Of a stretch of DNA of 64,000 bases, positions 1-9,820 are shown one piece after another; positions within the stretch are counted from its first letter, which is position 1; every line of letters begins with the position of its first letter. The stretch is from Arthrobacter burdickii. Its GTDB lineage: Bacteria; Actinomycetota; Actinomycetes; Actinomycetales; Micrococcaceae. The DNA lies in assembly GCF_030433645.1 (NCBI RefSeq), contig NZ_JAROCG010000001.1, positions 2,480,001 to 2,544,000 on the forward strand, read 5' to 3'. Under the pieces are notes generated by a model. That model did not search any database. It was given only the letters and a program-made list of their open reading frames with translations, and was not told the origin of the DNA. Made by a program: the position numbers and the translations under genes.

Positions 1-283
1 CTCGTTCTTCGTCCCGGCGTTCCTGCAGAAGCGGGACCTCTACCCGGGGCGCACCAACTACATCAACCTCACCCCTACCAAGGAGGGGACCTTCGCGGGC
101 AAGTGCGCCGAGCTGTGCGGTCAGTACCACTCGGAGATGCTCTTCAACGTCAAGGTCGTCTCGCAGGCGGAATTCGACGCGCAGATGGCGCAGCTGGAAG
201 ACGGTCAGCTCGGTGACGAGTACGACCGCGACTCCTACCCAGAGGATGATCCCGATACCGACCCAGCCAGGAGCAGCAGCTGA
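1..283 (+). CDS. ctaC: Cytochrome c oxidase subunit II, C-terminal part (cut by window edge)
   Basis: Carries electrons from cytochrome c into the aa3-type oxidase through the binuclear CuA centre, on the outer face of the membrane. Only the last ~93 codons are present, read from base 2. The CuA-binding motif [12 protein letters not shown] is intact, with Cys35, Cys39, His43 and Met46 of the visible part as ligands. The tail is acidic and ends in serines. The stop overlaps the ctaD start (TGATG), so the two are translationally coupled. The 5' part, including the two N-terminal membrane helices, lies outside the window. Confidence 0.95.
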   Translation, partial: SFFVPAFLQKRDLYPGRTNYINLTPTKEGTFAGKCAELCGQYHSEMLFNVKVVSQAEFDAQMAQLEDGQLGDEYDRDSYPEDDPDTDPARSSS

Positions 284-2013
284 TGTCCACCTTCGAATAC
301 ACCCTTGAGGAAGCCGGCACCATAGCCGCTCCGCGTGTTGTTCCCCGGTCCAAGGGACGCATCGTCGTCAACTGGATCACGACGACGGACCACAAGACCA
401 TCGGGTACATGTACCTGATCGCCTCGTTCGTCTTCTTCTGCTTCGCCGGCGTGATGGCGCTGATCATCCGCGCCGAGCTCTTCGAGCCCGGGATGCAGGT
501 CCTGCAGACGAAGGAGCAGTACAACCAGCTGTTCACGATGCACGGCACAGTGATGCTCCTGATGTTCGCGACACCGCTGTTCGCCGGCTTCACCAACGTC
601 ATCATGCCGCTGCAGATCGGGGCGCCCGACGTCGCCTTCCCGCGGCTGAACGCCCTGGCCTTCTGGTTCTTCCTCTTCGGCAGCACCATCGCGGTCTCCG
701 GATTCATCACCCCCCAGGGTGCGGCCTCGTTCGGCTGGTTCGCGTACGCCCCGCTCTCGAGCACCACCTTCTCGCCGGGCATCGGCGGGGACCTGTGGGT
801 CTTCGGCCTCGCACTGTCCGGCTTCGGCACCATCCTCGGTGGCGTCAACTTCGTCACGACGATCATCTGCATGCGTGCTCCAGGCCTGACCATGTGGCGG
901 ATGCCGATCTTCACCTGGAACGCCCTCATCACCTCGATCCTGGTGCTGATGGCCTTCCCACCGTTCGCCGCAGCCCTGTTCGCACTCGGTGCCGACCGCC
1001 GCTTCGGTGCCCACATCTTCGACCCGGAAGCCGGCGGTGCCATCCTGTGGCAGCACCTCTTCTGGTTCTTCGGCCACCCCGAGGTGTACATCATCGCGCT
1101 GCCGTTCTTCGGCATCGTCTCCGAGATCTTCCCCGTCTTCAGCCGCAAGCCGATCTTCGGCTACAAGGGCCTCGTCTACGCGACGATCTCGATCGCCGCC
1201 CTCTCCGTGACGGTGTGGGCGCACCACATGTACGTCACCGGCGCGGTCCTGCTGCCGTTCTTCGCCTTCATGACGATGCTCATCGCCGTGCCGACGGGCG
1301 TGAAGTTCTTCAACTGGATCGGCACCATGTGGCGCGGGTCCCTGACCTTCGAGACCCCGATGCTGTGGAGCATCGGCTTCCTCGTCACCTTCCTCTTCGG
1401 CGGTCTGACCGGCATCATCCTGGCGTCGCCGCCGCTGGACTTCCACGTCTCGGACACCTACTTCGTGGTGGCCCACTTCCACTACGTGGTCTTCGGCACT
1501 GTCGTGTTCGCGATGTTCGCCGGGTTCTACTTCTGGTGGCCCAAGTTCACCGGCAAGATGCTGAACGAGCGCCTCGGCAAGATCCACTTCTGGATGCTGT
1601 TCCTCGGCTTCCACGCCACGTTCCTGATCCAGCACTGGCTCGGTGTGGAGGGCATGCCCCGCCGCTACGCCGACTACCTGCCGGAGGACGGCTTCACGGC
1701 GATGAACCAGTTCTCGACCATCGGGTCCTTCGTCCTCGGAGCCTCGCTGATCCCGTTCTTCTGGAACGTCTACATCACGTGGCGCAGCGGCAAGAAGGTA
1801 GAGGTGGACGATCCCTGGGGCTTCGGAGCCTCGCTGGAGTGGGCGACGTCGTGCCCGCCCCCACGCCACAACTTCACCTCGCTCCCGCGCATCCGCTCGG
1901 AGCGCCCGGCCCTGGACCTGCACCACCCCGAGCTGCAGCAGACCCACACGCCCGATGACAACGCCGCGGGCCAGATCCTGGGCTCCGCCGCCCGGAAGGA
2001 CGCGAACGTATGA
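283..2013 (+). CDS. ctaD: Cytochrome c oxidase subunit I (aa3 type)
   Basis: Catalytic haem-copper subunit that reduces O2 to water and pumps protons; integral membrane protein with about 12 helices. At 576 residues it has the usual actinobacterial length. Visible hallmarks are GHPEVYI near residue 265 (CuB His and the crosslinked Tyr), the paired HH of WAHHMYVTG at 314-315, and VAHFHYV near 398-400 (haem a3 and haem a ligands). The start is fixed by overlap with the ctaC stop, and the stop overlaps ctaF by 4 bp (ATGA), so ctaC-ctaD-ctaF form one operon. The hydrophilic C-terminal ~60 residues are typical of actinobacterial CtaD. Confidence 0.98.
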   Translation: MSTFEYTLEEAGTIAAPRVVPRSKGRIVVNWITTTDHKTIGYMYLIASFVFFCFAGVMALIIRAELFEPGMQVLQTKEQYNQLFTMHGTVMLLMFATPLFAGFTNVIMPLQIGAPDVAFPRLNALAFWFFLFGSTIAVSGFITPQGAASFGWFAYAPLSSTTFSPGIGGDLWVFGLALSGFGTILGGVNFVTTIICMRAPGLTMWRMPIFTWNALITSILVLMAFPPFAAALFALGADRRFGAHIFDPEAGGAILWQHLFWFFGHPEVYIIALPFFGIVSEIFPVFSRKPIFGYKGLVYATISIAALSVTVWAHHMYVTGAVLLPFFAFMTMLIAVPTGVKFFNWIGTMWRGSLTFETPMLWSIGFLVTFLFGGLTGIILASPPLDFHVSDTYFVVAHFHYVVFGTVVFAMFAGFYFWWPKFTGKMLNERLGKIHFWMLFLGFHATFLIQHWLGVEGMPRRYADYLPEDGFTAMNQFSTIGSFVLGASLIPFFWNVYITWRSGKKVEVDDPWGFGASLEWATSCPPPRHNFTSLPRIRSERPALDLHHPELQQTHTPDDNAAGQILGSAARKDANV

Positions 2014-2411
2014 GGATCGAGACCAAGCTCTTCGTCTACATGACGCCGTTCTTCCTGCTGGTGGGAACCGTGTACGGCTTCCTCGTGGAATGGTCGGAGC
2101 CCGTAGGATTCCTCGCGCTCTACCTCACGGCAGGCCTGTCGGGGATGATCGGGTTCTACCTCGCCTTCACCGGCAAGCGCGTGGGCCTGCGCCCCGAGGA
2201 CCGTCTGGACGCCGAGATCCACGAGGGTTCCGGTGAGCAGGGCCAGTTCAGCCCCTGGAGCTGGTGGCCCCTGGTCCTCGGGCTCGCCGCCGCGACCGGT
2301 TTCCTCGGTATCGCGATCGGGTTCTGGATCATGTACATCGGGATGGGGCTGGCCGTGATCGCCCTGGTCGGCTGGGTCTTCGAGTACAGCCGTGGGTACC
2401 ACGCCCACTAG
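2010..2411 (+). CDS. ctaF: Cytochrome c oxidase subunit IV, actinobacterial type
   Basis: Small accessory subunit of the actinobacterial aa3 oxidase in the bc1-aa3 supercomplex. At 133 residues, four hydrophobic segments are visible, roughly residues 8-25, 33-50, 85-102 and 107-125, with a charged loop between the two pairs. The start overlaps ctaD by 4 bp, and a strong hairpin follows the stop, so this is the last gene of the ctaCDF operon. The identification rests on position plus the four-helix pattern, which is characteristic of this subunit. Confidence 0.93.
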   Translation: MRIETKLFVYMTPFFLLVGTVYGFLVEWSEPVGFLALYLTAGLSGMIGFYLAFTGKRVGLRPEDRLDAEIHEGSGEQGQFSPWSWWPLVLGLAAATGFLGIAIGFWIMYIGMGLAVIALVGWVFEYSRGYHAH

Positions 2412-2437
2412 GCCTGTCCAACCTGTACGACCCGTCC

Positions 2438-2468
2438 GAAGGGAGCCCGTCGCGTGCGGGCTCCCTTC
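2438..2468 (+). terminator. Intrinsic terminator of ctaC-ctaD-ctaF
   Basis: Perfect 12-bp stem, GAAGGGAGCCCG pairing with CGGGCTCCCTTC, with a 7-nt loop. A short T-containing run (CGTTTAAG) follows. It starts 27 bp after the ctaF stop. Confidence 0.85.
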
Positions 2469-2532
2469 CGTTTAAGTACAGTCGATAGTGCTGCCGCCGG
2501 GGCGGCCTGAGGATCGGGGGGGGACGGACAAC

Positions 2533-3324
2533 ATGGCGGTGCTGCCGAGGCCCTTCAACGCCGAGCCGCTCGACGCAGCGTCCGGGGCGCCCAAGCATGT
2601 CCAGCTGCGCGAGAGCCTGCGGCGCTACGTGCGGCAGTTCGGGGAACCCGGGGAGGGCATTCCGTCCGAGCGTCAGCTCAGCGAATACTTCGGCGTGGCA
2701 CGCATGACGGTACGCCAGGCCATCGACGCTCTGGTCGCGGAGGAAGTCCTCGAGCGCATCGTCGGCCTGGGGACCTTCGTGGCACGCAGCAAGATGGATC
2801 TGCACATGAAGATGACCTCCTACTCGGAGGAGATGATCCGTCGAGGCATGGTGCCCGACGCCAGGGTGCTGAGCTTCGAGCAGCAGGGCGCCACGCCACT
2901 CGTGGCGAGGGAGCTACAGATCGAGATCGGGCAGCCGGTCGTGCGGTTCCGCCGGCAGCTGCTCGCCGACGGGGAGCCCATGAGCGTCGACGAGAACTTC
3001 ATCCCCGCGCACCGCGTCAAGGGCATCCTCGATGATCCGCCGCCGACGTCGCTGTACCACGTGCTCAGCGAGAAGTACGGCCTGGTGATGGAGTGGGGCG
3101 AGGACACCATCGAGGCGACCGCTGCGTCGCCGGCGATCGCGCGGCTGCTCAACGTGGAGATGAACGCGCCGCTGCTGAAGATCCAGCGCCATGCCTACGT
3201 CGCGCGCGCCATGATCGACTACTCGGTCTCGTACTACCGGGCGGACCGCTACAAGCTCTGGGTGCCCCTGCAGCGGCCGGGTGTGCGTACGCCGCGGGCC
3301 TACACCTCGAAGCGCCTCGGGTAG
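2533..3324 (+). CDS. GntR-family regulator, HutC/DasR-like (wHTH + UTRA)
   Basis: Cytoplasmic transcription factor. The N-terminal winged helix (about residues 20-85) carries the GntR signature IPSERQLSEYFGVARMTVRQ. A UTRA effector-binding domain (about 100-245) follows, the fold that senses sugar phosphates such as GlcNAc-6-P in DasR. The ATG at 2533 is chosen because it has a purine-rich stretch just upstream; a GTG at 2488 is in frame but overlaps the region next to the ctaF terminator. The gene stands alone, with no sugar transporter beside it. The DasR-like assignment is inferred from overall sequence character; the ligand is not known. Confidence 0.9.
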   Translation: MAVLPRPFNAEPLDAASGAPKHVQLRESLRRYVRQFGEPGEGIPSERQLSEYFGVARMTVRQAIDALVAEEVLERIVGLGTFVARSKMDLHMKMTSYSEEMIRRGMVPDARVLSFEQQGATPLVARELQIEIGQPVVRFRRQLLADGEPMSVDENFIPAHRVKGILDDPPPTSLYHVLSEKYGLVMEWGEDTIEATAASPAIARLLNVEMNAPLLKIQRHAYVARAMIDYSVSYYRADRYKLWVPLQRPGVRTPRAYTSKRLG

Positions 3325-3330
3325 CACCCG

Positions 3331-3480
3331 GCCACTGCGTGGCCGCGCAGGGGACTCAGCGGCACACGGTGGTCCGAGCGGACCCAGGGGGCACTTCGTG
3401 GCCGCGCAGGGGACTCAGGGGCACTTCGTGGCCGCGCAGGGGACCAGCCGGACTCCAGGGGGCACACGGTGGCCCGAGGA
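3331..3480. repeat. Short direct repeats between convergent genes
   Basis: The core GTGGCCGCGCAGGGGA occurs three times, at about 3339, 3398 and 3428. The last two copies sit in exactly tandem 30-bp units (3391-3420 and 3421-3450). A second motif, CACACGGTGG, occurs at 3363 and 3463. The block fills the space between the 3' ends of the GntR gene and the PAP2-like gene. I see no gene in it. Confidence 0.8.
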
Positions 3481-3484
3481 CGGC

Positions 3485-4099
3485 TCAGCGCCCCGCGACG
3501 AAGACCGCGAAGGCCGCGCCGATGACGGCACCGAGGAGGCAGCCGGCCCAGACCTGCCCCGGGCTGTGCGCGCGGAGCCGTACCCGTGACCATCCCACCG
3601 CCGGGGGTACGAGGAGGAGCGGTGCGGCCTTCGGGCCGAAGAGCGCCACGATCCCGACGACGAAGAACACGGCGACCGCGGAGTGGGCGGACAGCTTCCA
3701 CCAGAGGTTCACGACGAGGACGACGACCACGCCCCCGACTGTGCACAGGACGGTGCCGGTGACCGCCCAGGGCGCGTGCAGGAGAGTGAGGAGCAGGAGT
3801 CCCACACCGATGGACACGAGCGTCGCAGCGAGCACCGGGCCCCGCTGACGGCGATCACTGATGTGGTGGTCCACCAGGTGGCCGCTGTGCACGAGGAGCA
3901 GCACCCCCGCGAAGGGGAGTGCCGCGGTGAAGACCACCGCGATGGCGCCGGGGAGTATCCCGCCGGGTCCGCCCGCCGACCGAACCGCGGCGACCAGGAG
4001 GAAGGCCGACACGAGGATGGCCGGAGCGAAGACCTCGCTGATCGCAGCAGCAAGGGAACGGCCGGCCGATCTCTCTCGTGCGGTGCCTGAAGCGGTCAC
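3485..4099 (-). CDS. PAP2-like integral membrane protein
   Basis: About 204 residues with five or six hydrophobic segments after a short polar N-terminus. It resembles type 2 phosphatidic acid phosphatases, but the three catalytic motifs are weak. The second motif region reads KLSAHSA rather than PSGH, and the third reads SRVRLRAHSPGQ, so the final Asp of SRX5HX3D is replaced by Gln. GTG 4099 is chosen because GGAAAGG lies a few bases upstream and because a longer frame would run into the qcrB terminator. It could act on isoprenoid or lipid phosphates, or be a non-catalytic relative. Confidence 0.7.
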   Translation of the reverse strand: MTASGTARERSAGRSLAAAISEVFAPAILVSAFLLVAAVRSAGGPGGILPGAIAVVFTAALPFAGVLLLVHSGHLVDHHISDRRQRGPVLAATLVSIGVGLLLLTLLHAPWAVTGTVLCTVGGVVVVLVVNLWWKLSAHSAVAVFFVVGIVALFGPKAAPLLLVPPAVGWSRVRLRAHSPGQVWAGCLLGAVIGAAFAVFVAGR

Positions 4100-4163
4100 G
4101 GATGACCTTTCCGGAAGGTGGGGGACGTGGGGACCCGGGGCGGCGGCAGGGGGCTGGAGACGG

Positions 4164-4199
4164 CGAAAGGGCCCGGACTCAGGAGTCCGGGCCCTTTCG
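4164..4199 (-). terminator. Terminator-like hairpin downstream of qcrB
   Basis: A 17-bp perfect inverted repeat, CGAAAGGGCCCGGACTC and its complement, separated by 2 nt. It begins 10 bp after the qcrB stop on the minus strand. No clear U-tract follows. Confidence 0.75.
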
Positions 4200-4208
4200 G
4201 CGAGCAGC

Positions 4209-5891
4209 CTAGTGGCTTGCGATCGACTCGCGATCCTTCGCACCGGCAACCTCGTCGTGGTGGTCGCCGTGTGACGCCGCCAGTTCCTTCGGCGTGACCG
4301 GTGCGACCCGGTCCTCGAAGAAGAAGCGGGACGCCCGACCGTGGACCTTGTCGAGCAGGCTGACCTTGCCGTTCGCGTCCGCGGTGGGCACCATGACCTC
4401 GGGCGAATCGAAGCTGACCAGCTTGTATCGCTTGTAGTCGTCGACCGGCTCGTGGACCTCGATGAACTCGCCGTGCGGCAGCCGCACGATACGTCCGGTT
4501 TCGCGGCCGTGGAGGGCGATCTCGCGGTCCTTGCGCTGCAGGGCCAGCGCGATGCGGCGCGTGACCATGAAGGCGATGACCGGACCGAAGAACACCAGGA
4601 AGCGCAGCCAGTAGGTCACGTCGTTCAGCGACACCAGGAAGTGGGTGGCGATGAGGTCGGAGCTGGCAGCAGCCCACAGGACGCAGTAGAACACGACGCC
4701 TGCGACGCCGACGGCGGTGCGGGTAGGAGCGTTGCGCGGGCGGTTGAGCAGGTGGTGCTCGCGCTTGTCCTTGGTCACCCACGCCTCGATCCAGGGCCAG
4801 GTGAACATGAGGGCGAAGACGATGGTCGCGGGGACCAGGGCGGGGACCAGCACGTTCAGCGAGAGCGCGTTCACTCCCCAGGGGAACGGGATCATGAACT
4901 CGAAGTCGAAGTTACCGATCGTGCCCGGCATGAGGCGCAGGGCGCCGTCGACCCAGCCGATGTACCAGTCGGGCTGCGTTCCGGCCGACACGGGGGAGGG
5001 GTCGTACGGGCCGTAGTTCCAGATCGGGTTGATCGTGAACGCTGCGGCGATCGCGGCCAGCACGCCGAACACGATGAAGAAGAATCCGCCGGCCTTCGCT
5101 GCGTAGACCGGACCGACGGGGTAGCCGACCACGTTCGTGTTGGTCCGGCCCGGGCCAGGGAACTGCGCGTGCTTGTGGAGCACGACCATGAACAGGTGGA
5201 CGCCGATCATGAGCAGGATCACGGCCGGGATCAGCAGGATGTGGAGAACGTAGAGGCGTCCGATGATCATCGTGCCGGGGAACTCCCCGCCGAAGAGGAA
5301 GAAGCTCAGGTAGGTGCCGACCACGGGGAGCGCCTTCATGACGCCGTCGATGATGCGCAGGCCGTTGCCCGACAGGAGGTCGTCGGGGAGCGAGTAGCCG
5401 GTGAAGCCGGCCGCCAGGCTCAGGATGACCAGGGTGCAACCGACGACCCAGTTGAATTCACGGGGACGGCGGAACGCGCCGGTGAAGAAGACGCGGAGCA
5501 TGTGCACGGCCACGGAGGCCGCGAAGAGCAGAGCCGCCCAGTGGTGGATCTGCCGCATGAACAGGCCGCCGCGGATGTCGAACGAGATGTCGAGGGACGA
5601 GGCATAGGCCACGGACATCTCGACGCCGCGCAGGGGAAGGTAGCTGCCCTCGTAGTGCGTCTCGGCCATCGACGGGTCGTAGAAGAAGGTGAGGAAGGTA
5701 CCGGTGAGCAGCAGGATGATGAAGGTGTACAGGGCCACCTCACCGAACATGAACGTCCAGTGGTCCGGGAAGATCTTCCGGCCGAACTCCTTGACGATCC
5801 CCGAGCCGCCGACCCGGGAGTCGACATAGTCGGTGACCTTTCCTACGCGCGTCTTCGGCACGTAACTTTGCGTCGCAGTTGAGCTGCTCAT
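4209..5891 (-). CDS. qcrB: Cytochrome bc1 complex cytochrome b subunit
   Basis: Membrane-embedded quinol-oxidising subunit carrying two b haems. At 560 residues it is longer than mitochondrial cytochrome b because of the C-terminal cytoplasmic extension usual in Actinobacteria. Paired histidines in the second and fourth helices are visible: QIHHWAALLFAASVAVHMLR (residues ~110-130) and VLHILLIPAVILLMIGVHLF (~215-235). The start lies 2 bp after the qcrA stop. Order on the minus strand is ctaE, qcrC, qcrA, qcrB, the standard actinobacterial supercomplex operon. Confidence 0.97.
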   Translation of the reverse strand: MSSSTATQSYVPKTRVGKVTDYVDSRVGGSGIVKEFGRKIFPDHWTFMFGEVALYTFIILLLTGTFLTFFYDPSMAETHYEGSYLPLRGVEMSVAYASSLDISFDIRGGLFMRQIHHWAALLFAASVAVHMLRVFFTGAFRRPREFNWVVGCTLVILSLAAGFTGYSLPDDLLSGNGLRIIDGVMKALPVVGTYLSFFLFGGEFPGTMIIGRLYVLHILLIPAVILLMIGVHLFMVVLHKHAQFPGPGRTNTNVVGYPVGPVYAAKAGGFFFIVFGVLAAIAAAFTINPIWNYGPYDPSPVSAGTQPDWYIGWVDGALRLMPGTIGNFDFEFMIPFPWGVNALSLNVLVPALVPATIVFALMFTWPWIEAWVTKDKREHHLLNRPRNAPTRTAVGVAGVVFYCVLWAAASSDLIATHFLVSLNDVTYWLRFLVFFGPVIAFMVTRRIALALQRKDREIALHGRETGRIVRLPHGEFIEVHEPVDDYKRYKLVSFDSPEVMVPTADANGKVSLLDKVHGRASRFFFEDRVAPVTPKELAASHGDHHDEVAGAKDRESIASH

Positions 5892-5893
5892 GG

Positions 5894-6916
5894 TCAGCCT
5901 CGCTCCCAGAAACTAGGTCCTACGGGTTCTTGGAAATCGCTTGACGCGACGAGGTAGCCCTCGTCGTCGACTTCGATGGGTAGCTGTGGCAGCGGACGCG
6001 CAGCCGGCCCAAAAATCACCTTGCACTCTTGCTCGAGGTCGAAGGTGGATTGGTGGCAGGGGCACAGCAGGTGGTGTGTCTGCTGTTCGTACAGTGCTAC
6101 CGGGCAGCCGACGTGCGTGCAGATTTTGGAATACGCAACGATTCCGTCGTAGCCCCAGTTCTCCCGGCCGGGAGAGGGGTTGAGCTCCTCGGGGTCCAGG
6201 CGCATCAGCAGGACGACTGCCTTCGCCTTCTCCTCGAGCTTGTTCTCGATCTCGTTGAGGCCTTCGGGAATGACGTGGAACGCCGATCCGATGGTCACGT
6301 CCGAGGCACGGATGGGTGTACCGCTCGGGTCACGGGTCAGGCGGACGCCGGTGTCCCACATGGTCTGCTTCAGGGAGTTACCCGGCAGCGGACCGAGGTC
6401 GCGGAAGATCGCGATCGCCGGCAGGGGAGCCAGCAGCGCCGCTCCGAGGAGCGTGTTGCGGATCAGCGGGCGGCGCTTGATGCCGGACTCGTCGAGGACG
6501 TCGTTGACGATCTTCTCCGCGTCCTGGCGGTCCCTCTCCGGGCGGATCTCGTGGCGGCTCTCCGTGATCTCGTGGTCCGGCATGAGCGTCTTCGCCCAGT
6601 GCACGATACCGACGCCGATACCCAGCATCGAGAAGGCGGTGCCAAGGCCGAGCATCAGGTTCTGGAGGCGCAGGCGCTCCACCGACTGGTCGAGCGGGAC
6701 GAAGAAGTAGCCGGCGAAGAAGAGCAGGGTACCGAGAACCGAGATGAAGAACAGCAGGGCGACCTGGCGTTCGGCGCGCTTCTCCGCGCGTCGGTCACGA
6801 TCCGCGAGGCGCGGCCGGTGGGGCGGGAGACCCGGGTTCTCGAACTCGTCGAGTTCCCGGCCCGGCGTAGCGACGGTGACCGAGGTTCCCGGAGCGCCGT
6901 TACTGGAGTCGGCCAT
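5894..6916 (-). CDS. qcrA: Cytochrome bc1 complex Rieske iron-sulfur subunit
   Basis: Transfers electrons from quinol to the QcrC haems through a [2Fe-2S] cluster. About 340 residues with three N-terminal membrane helices, as in other actinobacterial QcrA, and a C-terminal Rieske domain. Cluster motifs CTHVGC and CPCHQS are intact and supply two Cys and two His ligands plus the disulfide cysteines. ATG 6916 is preferred to ATG 6928 because AAGGATGAG lies at a proper distance from it, whereas the upstream start abuts the ribosome site. It is followed within 2 bp by qcrB. Confidence 0.96.
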   Translation of the reverse strand: MADSSNGAPGTSVTVATPGRELDEFENPGLPPHRPRLADRDRRAEKRAERQVALLFFISVLGTLLFFAGYFFVPLDQSVERLRLQNLMLGLGTAFSMLGIGVGIVHWAKTLMPDHEITESRHEIRPERDRQDAEKIVNDVLDESGIKRRPLIRNTLLGAALLAPLPAIAIFRDLGPLPGNSLKQTMWDTGVRLTRDPSGTPIRASDVTIGSAFHVIPEGLNEIENKLEEKAKAVVLLMRLDPEELNPSPGRENWGYDGIVAYSKICTHVGCPVALYEQQTHHLLCPCHQSTFDLEQECKVIFGPAARPLPQLPIEVDDEGYLVASSDFQEPVGPSFWERG

Positions 6917-6991
6917 GATCACTCTCATCCTTCTTTAGGTGCTGCATTCGCAGGTCTGTCATTGATTCGTTCTCGAGGCGTGCGCGGATGG

Positions 6992-7831
6992 TCAGGAGGA
7001 CCTTGACGTGAGCCACACGGTGAAGGCGATGACGACGCCCAGCCCGGCAACCCAGATGAAGAGCCCTTCGGAGACCGGACCGAGCGAACCGAGGTCCGCT
7101 CCACCCGGCGAGCCCTGCTCCTTGATGGTGTCGAGGAAGGCGATGATGTCCTGCTTGTCCTCCGGCGAGATGTTCGCGTCGTTGAAGACGGGCATGTTCT
7201 GCGGACCGGTAACCATGGCCTCGTAGATGTGCCGCTCGCTCGTGTCGTCGATGGACGGAGCGAATTTGCCCTGGGTCAGCGCGCCGCCGGCCGCTGCCGC
7301 GTTGTGGCACATGGCGCAGTTCACGCGGAAGAGCTCACCGCCGTTGGAGGCGTCACCTTCGGAGGGGTCCAGGATCTCCTCGGACGGGATGGACGGACCT
7401 GCGCCGAGCGACGCCACGTAGGCGGCCAGCTGCCCGATCTGCTCGTCGGTGAACTGGACCGGCTTGGCCTGCGCCTGGGGGCCGTCCATCTGCATGGGCA
7501 TGCGGCCGGTGCCGACCTGGAAGTCGACGGACGCGGCTCCCACGCCGATGAGCGACGGTGCCGCATTGGAGCCCGTGGCACCCAGCCCGTGGCAGGAAGC
7601 GCAGTTGGCCGAGAAGAGCTTGCTGCCCTCTTCGACGTCGTCGGCCGTGAATGTGGTGGTCTGGGCCTGTGCCTGGTTGGCGGTGCTGGCGGCGGCGTAG
7701 ATCCCGCCGGTGACGAGGAGTGCCATCAGGAGCAGCGCGAACGCTGCTAGGGGATGACGCCGCCTCTGGGAGAGTGCCTTCACGGAATGCTTCCTGCCTT
7801 TTGTGGTACCAGAGCTGCTGGACTTCTTCAT
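6992..7831 (-). CDS. qcrC: Cytochrome bc1 complex di-haem cytochrome c subunit
   Basis: Di-haem c-type cytochrome that links the bc1 complex directly to the aa3 oxidase, replacing soluble cytochrome c. 279 residues: a basic N-terminus, a membrane anchor near residues 28-48, two haem-binding domains with CASCHG (~77) and CAMCHN (~174), and a C-terminal transmembrane helix near 255-272. Both CXXCH motifs are complete. It lies between ctaE and qcrA in the supercomplex operon. Confidence 0.97.
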   Translation of the reverse strand: MKKSSSSGTTKGRKHSVKALSQRRRHPLAAFALLLMALLVTGGIYAAASTANQAQAQTTTFTADDVEEGSKLFSANCASCHGLGATGSNAAPSLIGVGAASVDFQVGTGRMPMQMDGPQAQAKPVQFTDEQIGQLAAYVASLGAGPSIPSEEILDPSEGDASNGGELFRVNCAMCHNAAAAGGALTQGKFAPSIDDTSERHIYEAMVTGPQNMPVFNDANISPEDKQDIIAFLDTIKEQGSPGGADLGSLGPVSEGLFIWVAGLGVVIAFTVWLTSRSS

Positions 7832-7869
7832 TGAATTCTACCTCTAGTAGAAGAGTCTGGGGGAGGTAG

Positions 7870-8508
7870 TTACTGAAGGAAGTAGATGATGATGAACAGG
7901 CCGATCCAGACCACATCGACGAAGTGCCAGTAGTACGACACCACGATGGCGGAGGTGGCTTCGAAGTGGCCGAAGCGGCGGGCGATGAACGCGCGGCCGA
8001 TGATGAAGAGGAAGGCGATGAGACCGCCGATCACGTGGATCCCGTGGAAGCCCGTGGTCATGTAGAACGCCGACCCGAAGGGGTTGGACGACAGCGCGAC
8101 GCCTTCGGAGACCAGCTCTGCGTACTCGTAGGCCTGCACCGAGACGAAGATCGCGCCCATGATGAACGTCAGCAGGAACCACTCGACCATGCCCCAGCGG
8201 GCGAAGGAGAAGAGTCCGCCCGTCCTGCGCGGCTGCAGGCGCTCGGCGGCGAAGACGCCGAACTGGCAGCTGAAGGAGCTCGACACCAGGACGATGGTGT
8301 TGATGAGGGCGAACGGGACGTTCAGCTTCTCGGTCTCCGTGGCCCACAGTTCGCTGGAGGTGGAGCGCAGGGTGAAGTACATGGCAAAGAGGCCGGCGAA
8401 GAACATCAACTCGCTGGACAGCCACACCACGGTTCCTACGGAGACCATGTTGGGACGGTTGAGCGCGGGATGCGGGGCGGCACTGGGGGCTTGGGTCGCA
8501 GATGTCAC
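7870..8508 (-). CDS. ctaE: Cytochrome c oxidase subunit III
   Basis: Structural subunit of the aa3 oxidase. 212 residues with five predicted membrane helices, the short form normal in Actinobacteria. Conserved patches include [11 protein letters not shown] and [10 protein letters not shown] near the C-terminus. First gene of the minus-strand ctaE-qcrCAB cluster, 38 bp upstream of qcrC, and divergent from trpD. Confidence 0.97.
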   Translation of the reverse strand: MTSATQAPSAAPHPALNRPNMVSVGTVVWLSSELMFFAGLFAMYFTLRSTSSELWATETEKLNVPFALINTIVLVSSSFSCQFGVFAAERLQPRRTGGLFSFARWGMVEWFLLTFIMGAIFVSVQAYEYAELVSEGVALSSNPFGSAFYMTTGFHGIHVIGGLIAFLFIIGRAFIARRFGHFEATSAIVVSYYWHFVDVVWIGLFIIIYFLQ

Positions 8509-8656
8509 GATCTCATTATGTCCCCAAGATCATTCCGATCACCAACGCGAAACGGCGCCCCGAAGCCTCCTGCGAAGGGGTGGGGAGCCCTAACGCCCGG
8601 TATTCCGCGGAAGTTCCCCGTGATGACTTTCTACAATTCGTAGATAATCTTGGACG

Positions 8657-9718
8657 GTGAGCCTGACAACAAGCCCTCCCGCGGCGCAACCCACCTGGCC
8701 GTCGATCTTCTCGTCCCTTCTGGCGGGCCTCGATCTGAGCACCGGGCAGAGCCGCTGGGCGATGGACACGATCATGGCGGGGGAGGCGAGTCATGCCCAG
8801 ATCGCCGGCTTCCTCATCGCCCTTCGGGCGAAGGGCGAGTCCGTGGACGAGCTCGTCGGCCTCGTGGAGGCGATGCTCGGCCGGGCGCACCGGATCCAGG
8901 TGGCCGGCCCCACCCTGGACATCGTCGGCACCGGCGGTGACGGGCTGAACACCCTCAACATCTCGACGATGTCCTCGCTCGTGGCCGTAGGAGCCGGGGC
9001 GAAGGTTGTCAAGCACGGGAACCGGGGGGCGTCCTCGGCCTCGGGTGCGGCGGACGTGATCGAGGAACTGGGTGTGCGGCTCGATCTCGCACCGGCCGAC
9101 GTCGCCCGGACCGCCGAGCAGGCCGGCATCACGTTCTGCTTCGCGCAGGTCTTCCACCCGTCCATGAAGCACGTAGCCGTGCCCCGGCGGGAGCTCGGGG
9201 TTCCCACGGCGTTCAACTTCCTCGGCCCGCTGAGCAATCCGGCAGGGGTCTCCGCCCAGGCGCTCGGGTGCGCCGATGCCCGGATGGCTCCGCTGATGGC
9301 CGGGGTGCTCGCGGCGCGGGGCATCCGCGCGCTGGTGTTCCGGGGCGACGACGGCCGGGACAAGCTGACGACGAGCGGGTCGTCCACGGTGTGGGAGGTC
9401 CGGAACGGAGAGGTCCAGGCGCACGAGGTGCACCCGGGGGACTTCGGGCTCGACGTCGTCCCCGTCGATGCGCTGCGCGGCACCGACGCGAGCGGCAACG
9501 CGGACGTGGTCCGCGCGGTTCTCGGCGGGCAGGCCGGCCCGGTGCGGGACGCCGTCATCCTGAACGCAGCGGCGGGCCTGGTGGCGCTGGACGAGACCGC
9601 CGACGGCGGCCTCGTCGACCGGATCCGTACGGCGATGGAGCGGGCGCGCACGTCGATCGATTCCGGCGCCGCCGCAGGAGTGCTCGAGCGGTGGGTCGAG
9701 GTCAGCCGGTCCTCCTGA
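8657..9718 (+). CDS. trpD: Anthranilate phosphoribosyltransferase
   Basis: Second step of tryptophan synthesis: anthranilate plus PRPP gives N-phosphoribosylanthranilate. 353 residues; an N-terminal helical domain is followed by the PRPP-binding loop [17 protein letters not shown] (~residue 93) and the anthranilate-site motif [16 protein letters not shown] (~120). The start is GTG 8657. The gene is alone, divergent from ctaE and away from any trp operon; as I recall, the same ctaE-trpD neighbourhood occurs in other Micrococcaceae. Confidence 0.96.
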   Translation: MSLTTSPPAAQPTWPSIFSSLLAGLDLSTGQSRWAMDTIMAGEASHAQIAGFLIALRAKGESVDELVGLVEAMLGRAHRIQVAGPTLDIVGTGGDGLNTLNISTMSSLVAVGAGAKVVKHGNRGASSASGAADVIEELGVRLDLAPADVARTAEQAGITFCFAQVFHPSMKHVAVPRRELGVPTAFNFLGPLSNPAGVSAQALGCADARMAPLMAGVLAARGIRALVFRGDDGRDKLTTSGSSTVWEVRNGEVQAHEVHPGDFGLDVVPVDALRGTDASGNADVVRAVLGGQAGPVRDAVILNAAAGLVALDETADGGLVDRIRTAMERARTSIDSGAAAGVLERWVEVSRSS

Positions 9719-9820
9719 CCACCCGGCTCGTTGTCCCGCCGGCTCGGCCGGCCGACACGGGATCCTTCCGCGGCGTCGTCGCCCGGTTCGCCCGGGGAGT
9801 TCCGGGCAGCGCCCGCAGTG

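Noticed and set aside
235-1947. Long open frame opposite ctaD (570 codons)
   Set aside because: Antisense shadow of ctaD in GC-rich DNA; composition dominated by Arg, Glu, Asp and Gly, with no domain or ribosome site.
4341-5882. 513-codon frame opposite qcrB
   Set aside because: Mirror frame of qcrB; low-complexity charged protein with no family resemblance.
8603-8612. Palindrome TTCCGCGGAA between ctaE and trpD
   Set aside because: Ten-bp GC-rich palindromes are expected by chance at this base composition and there is no second copy.
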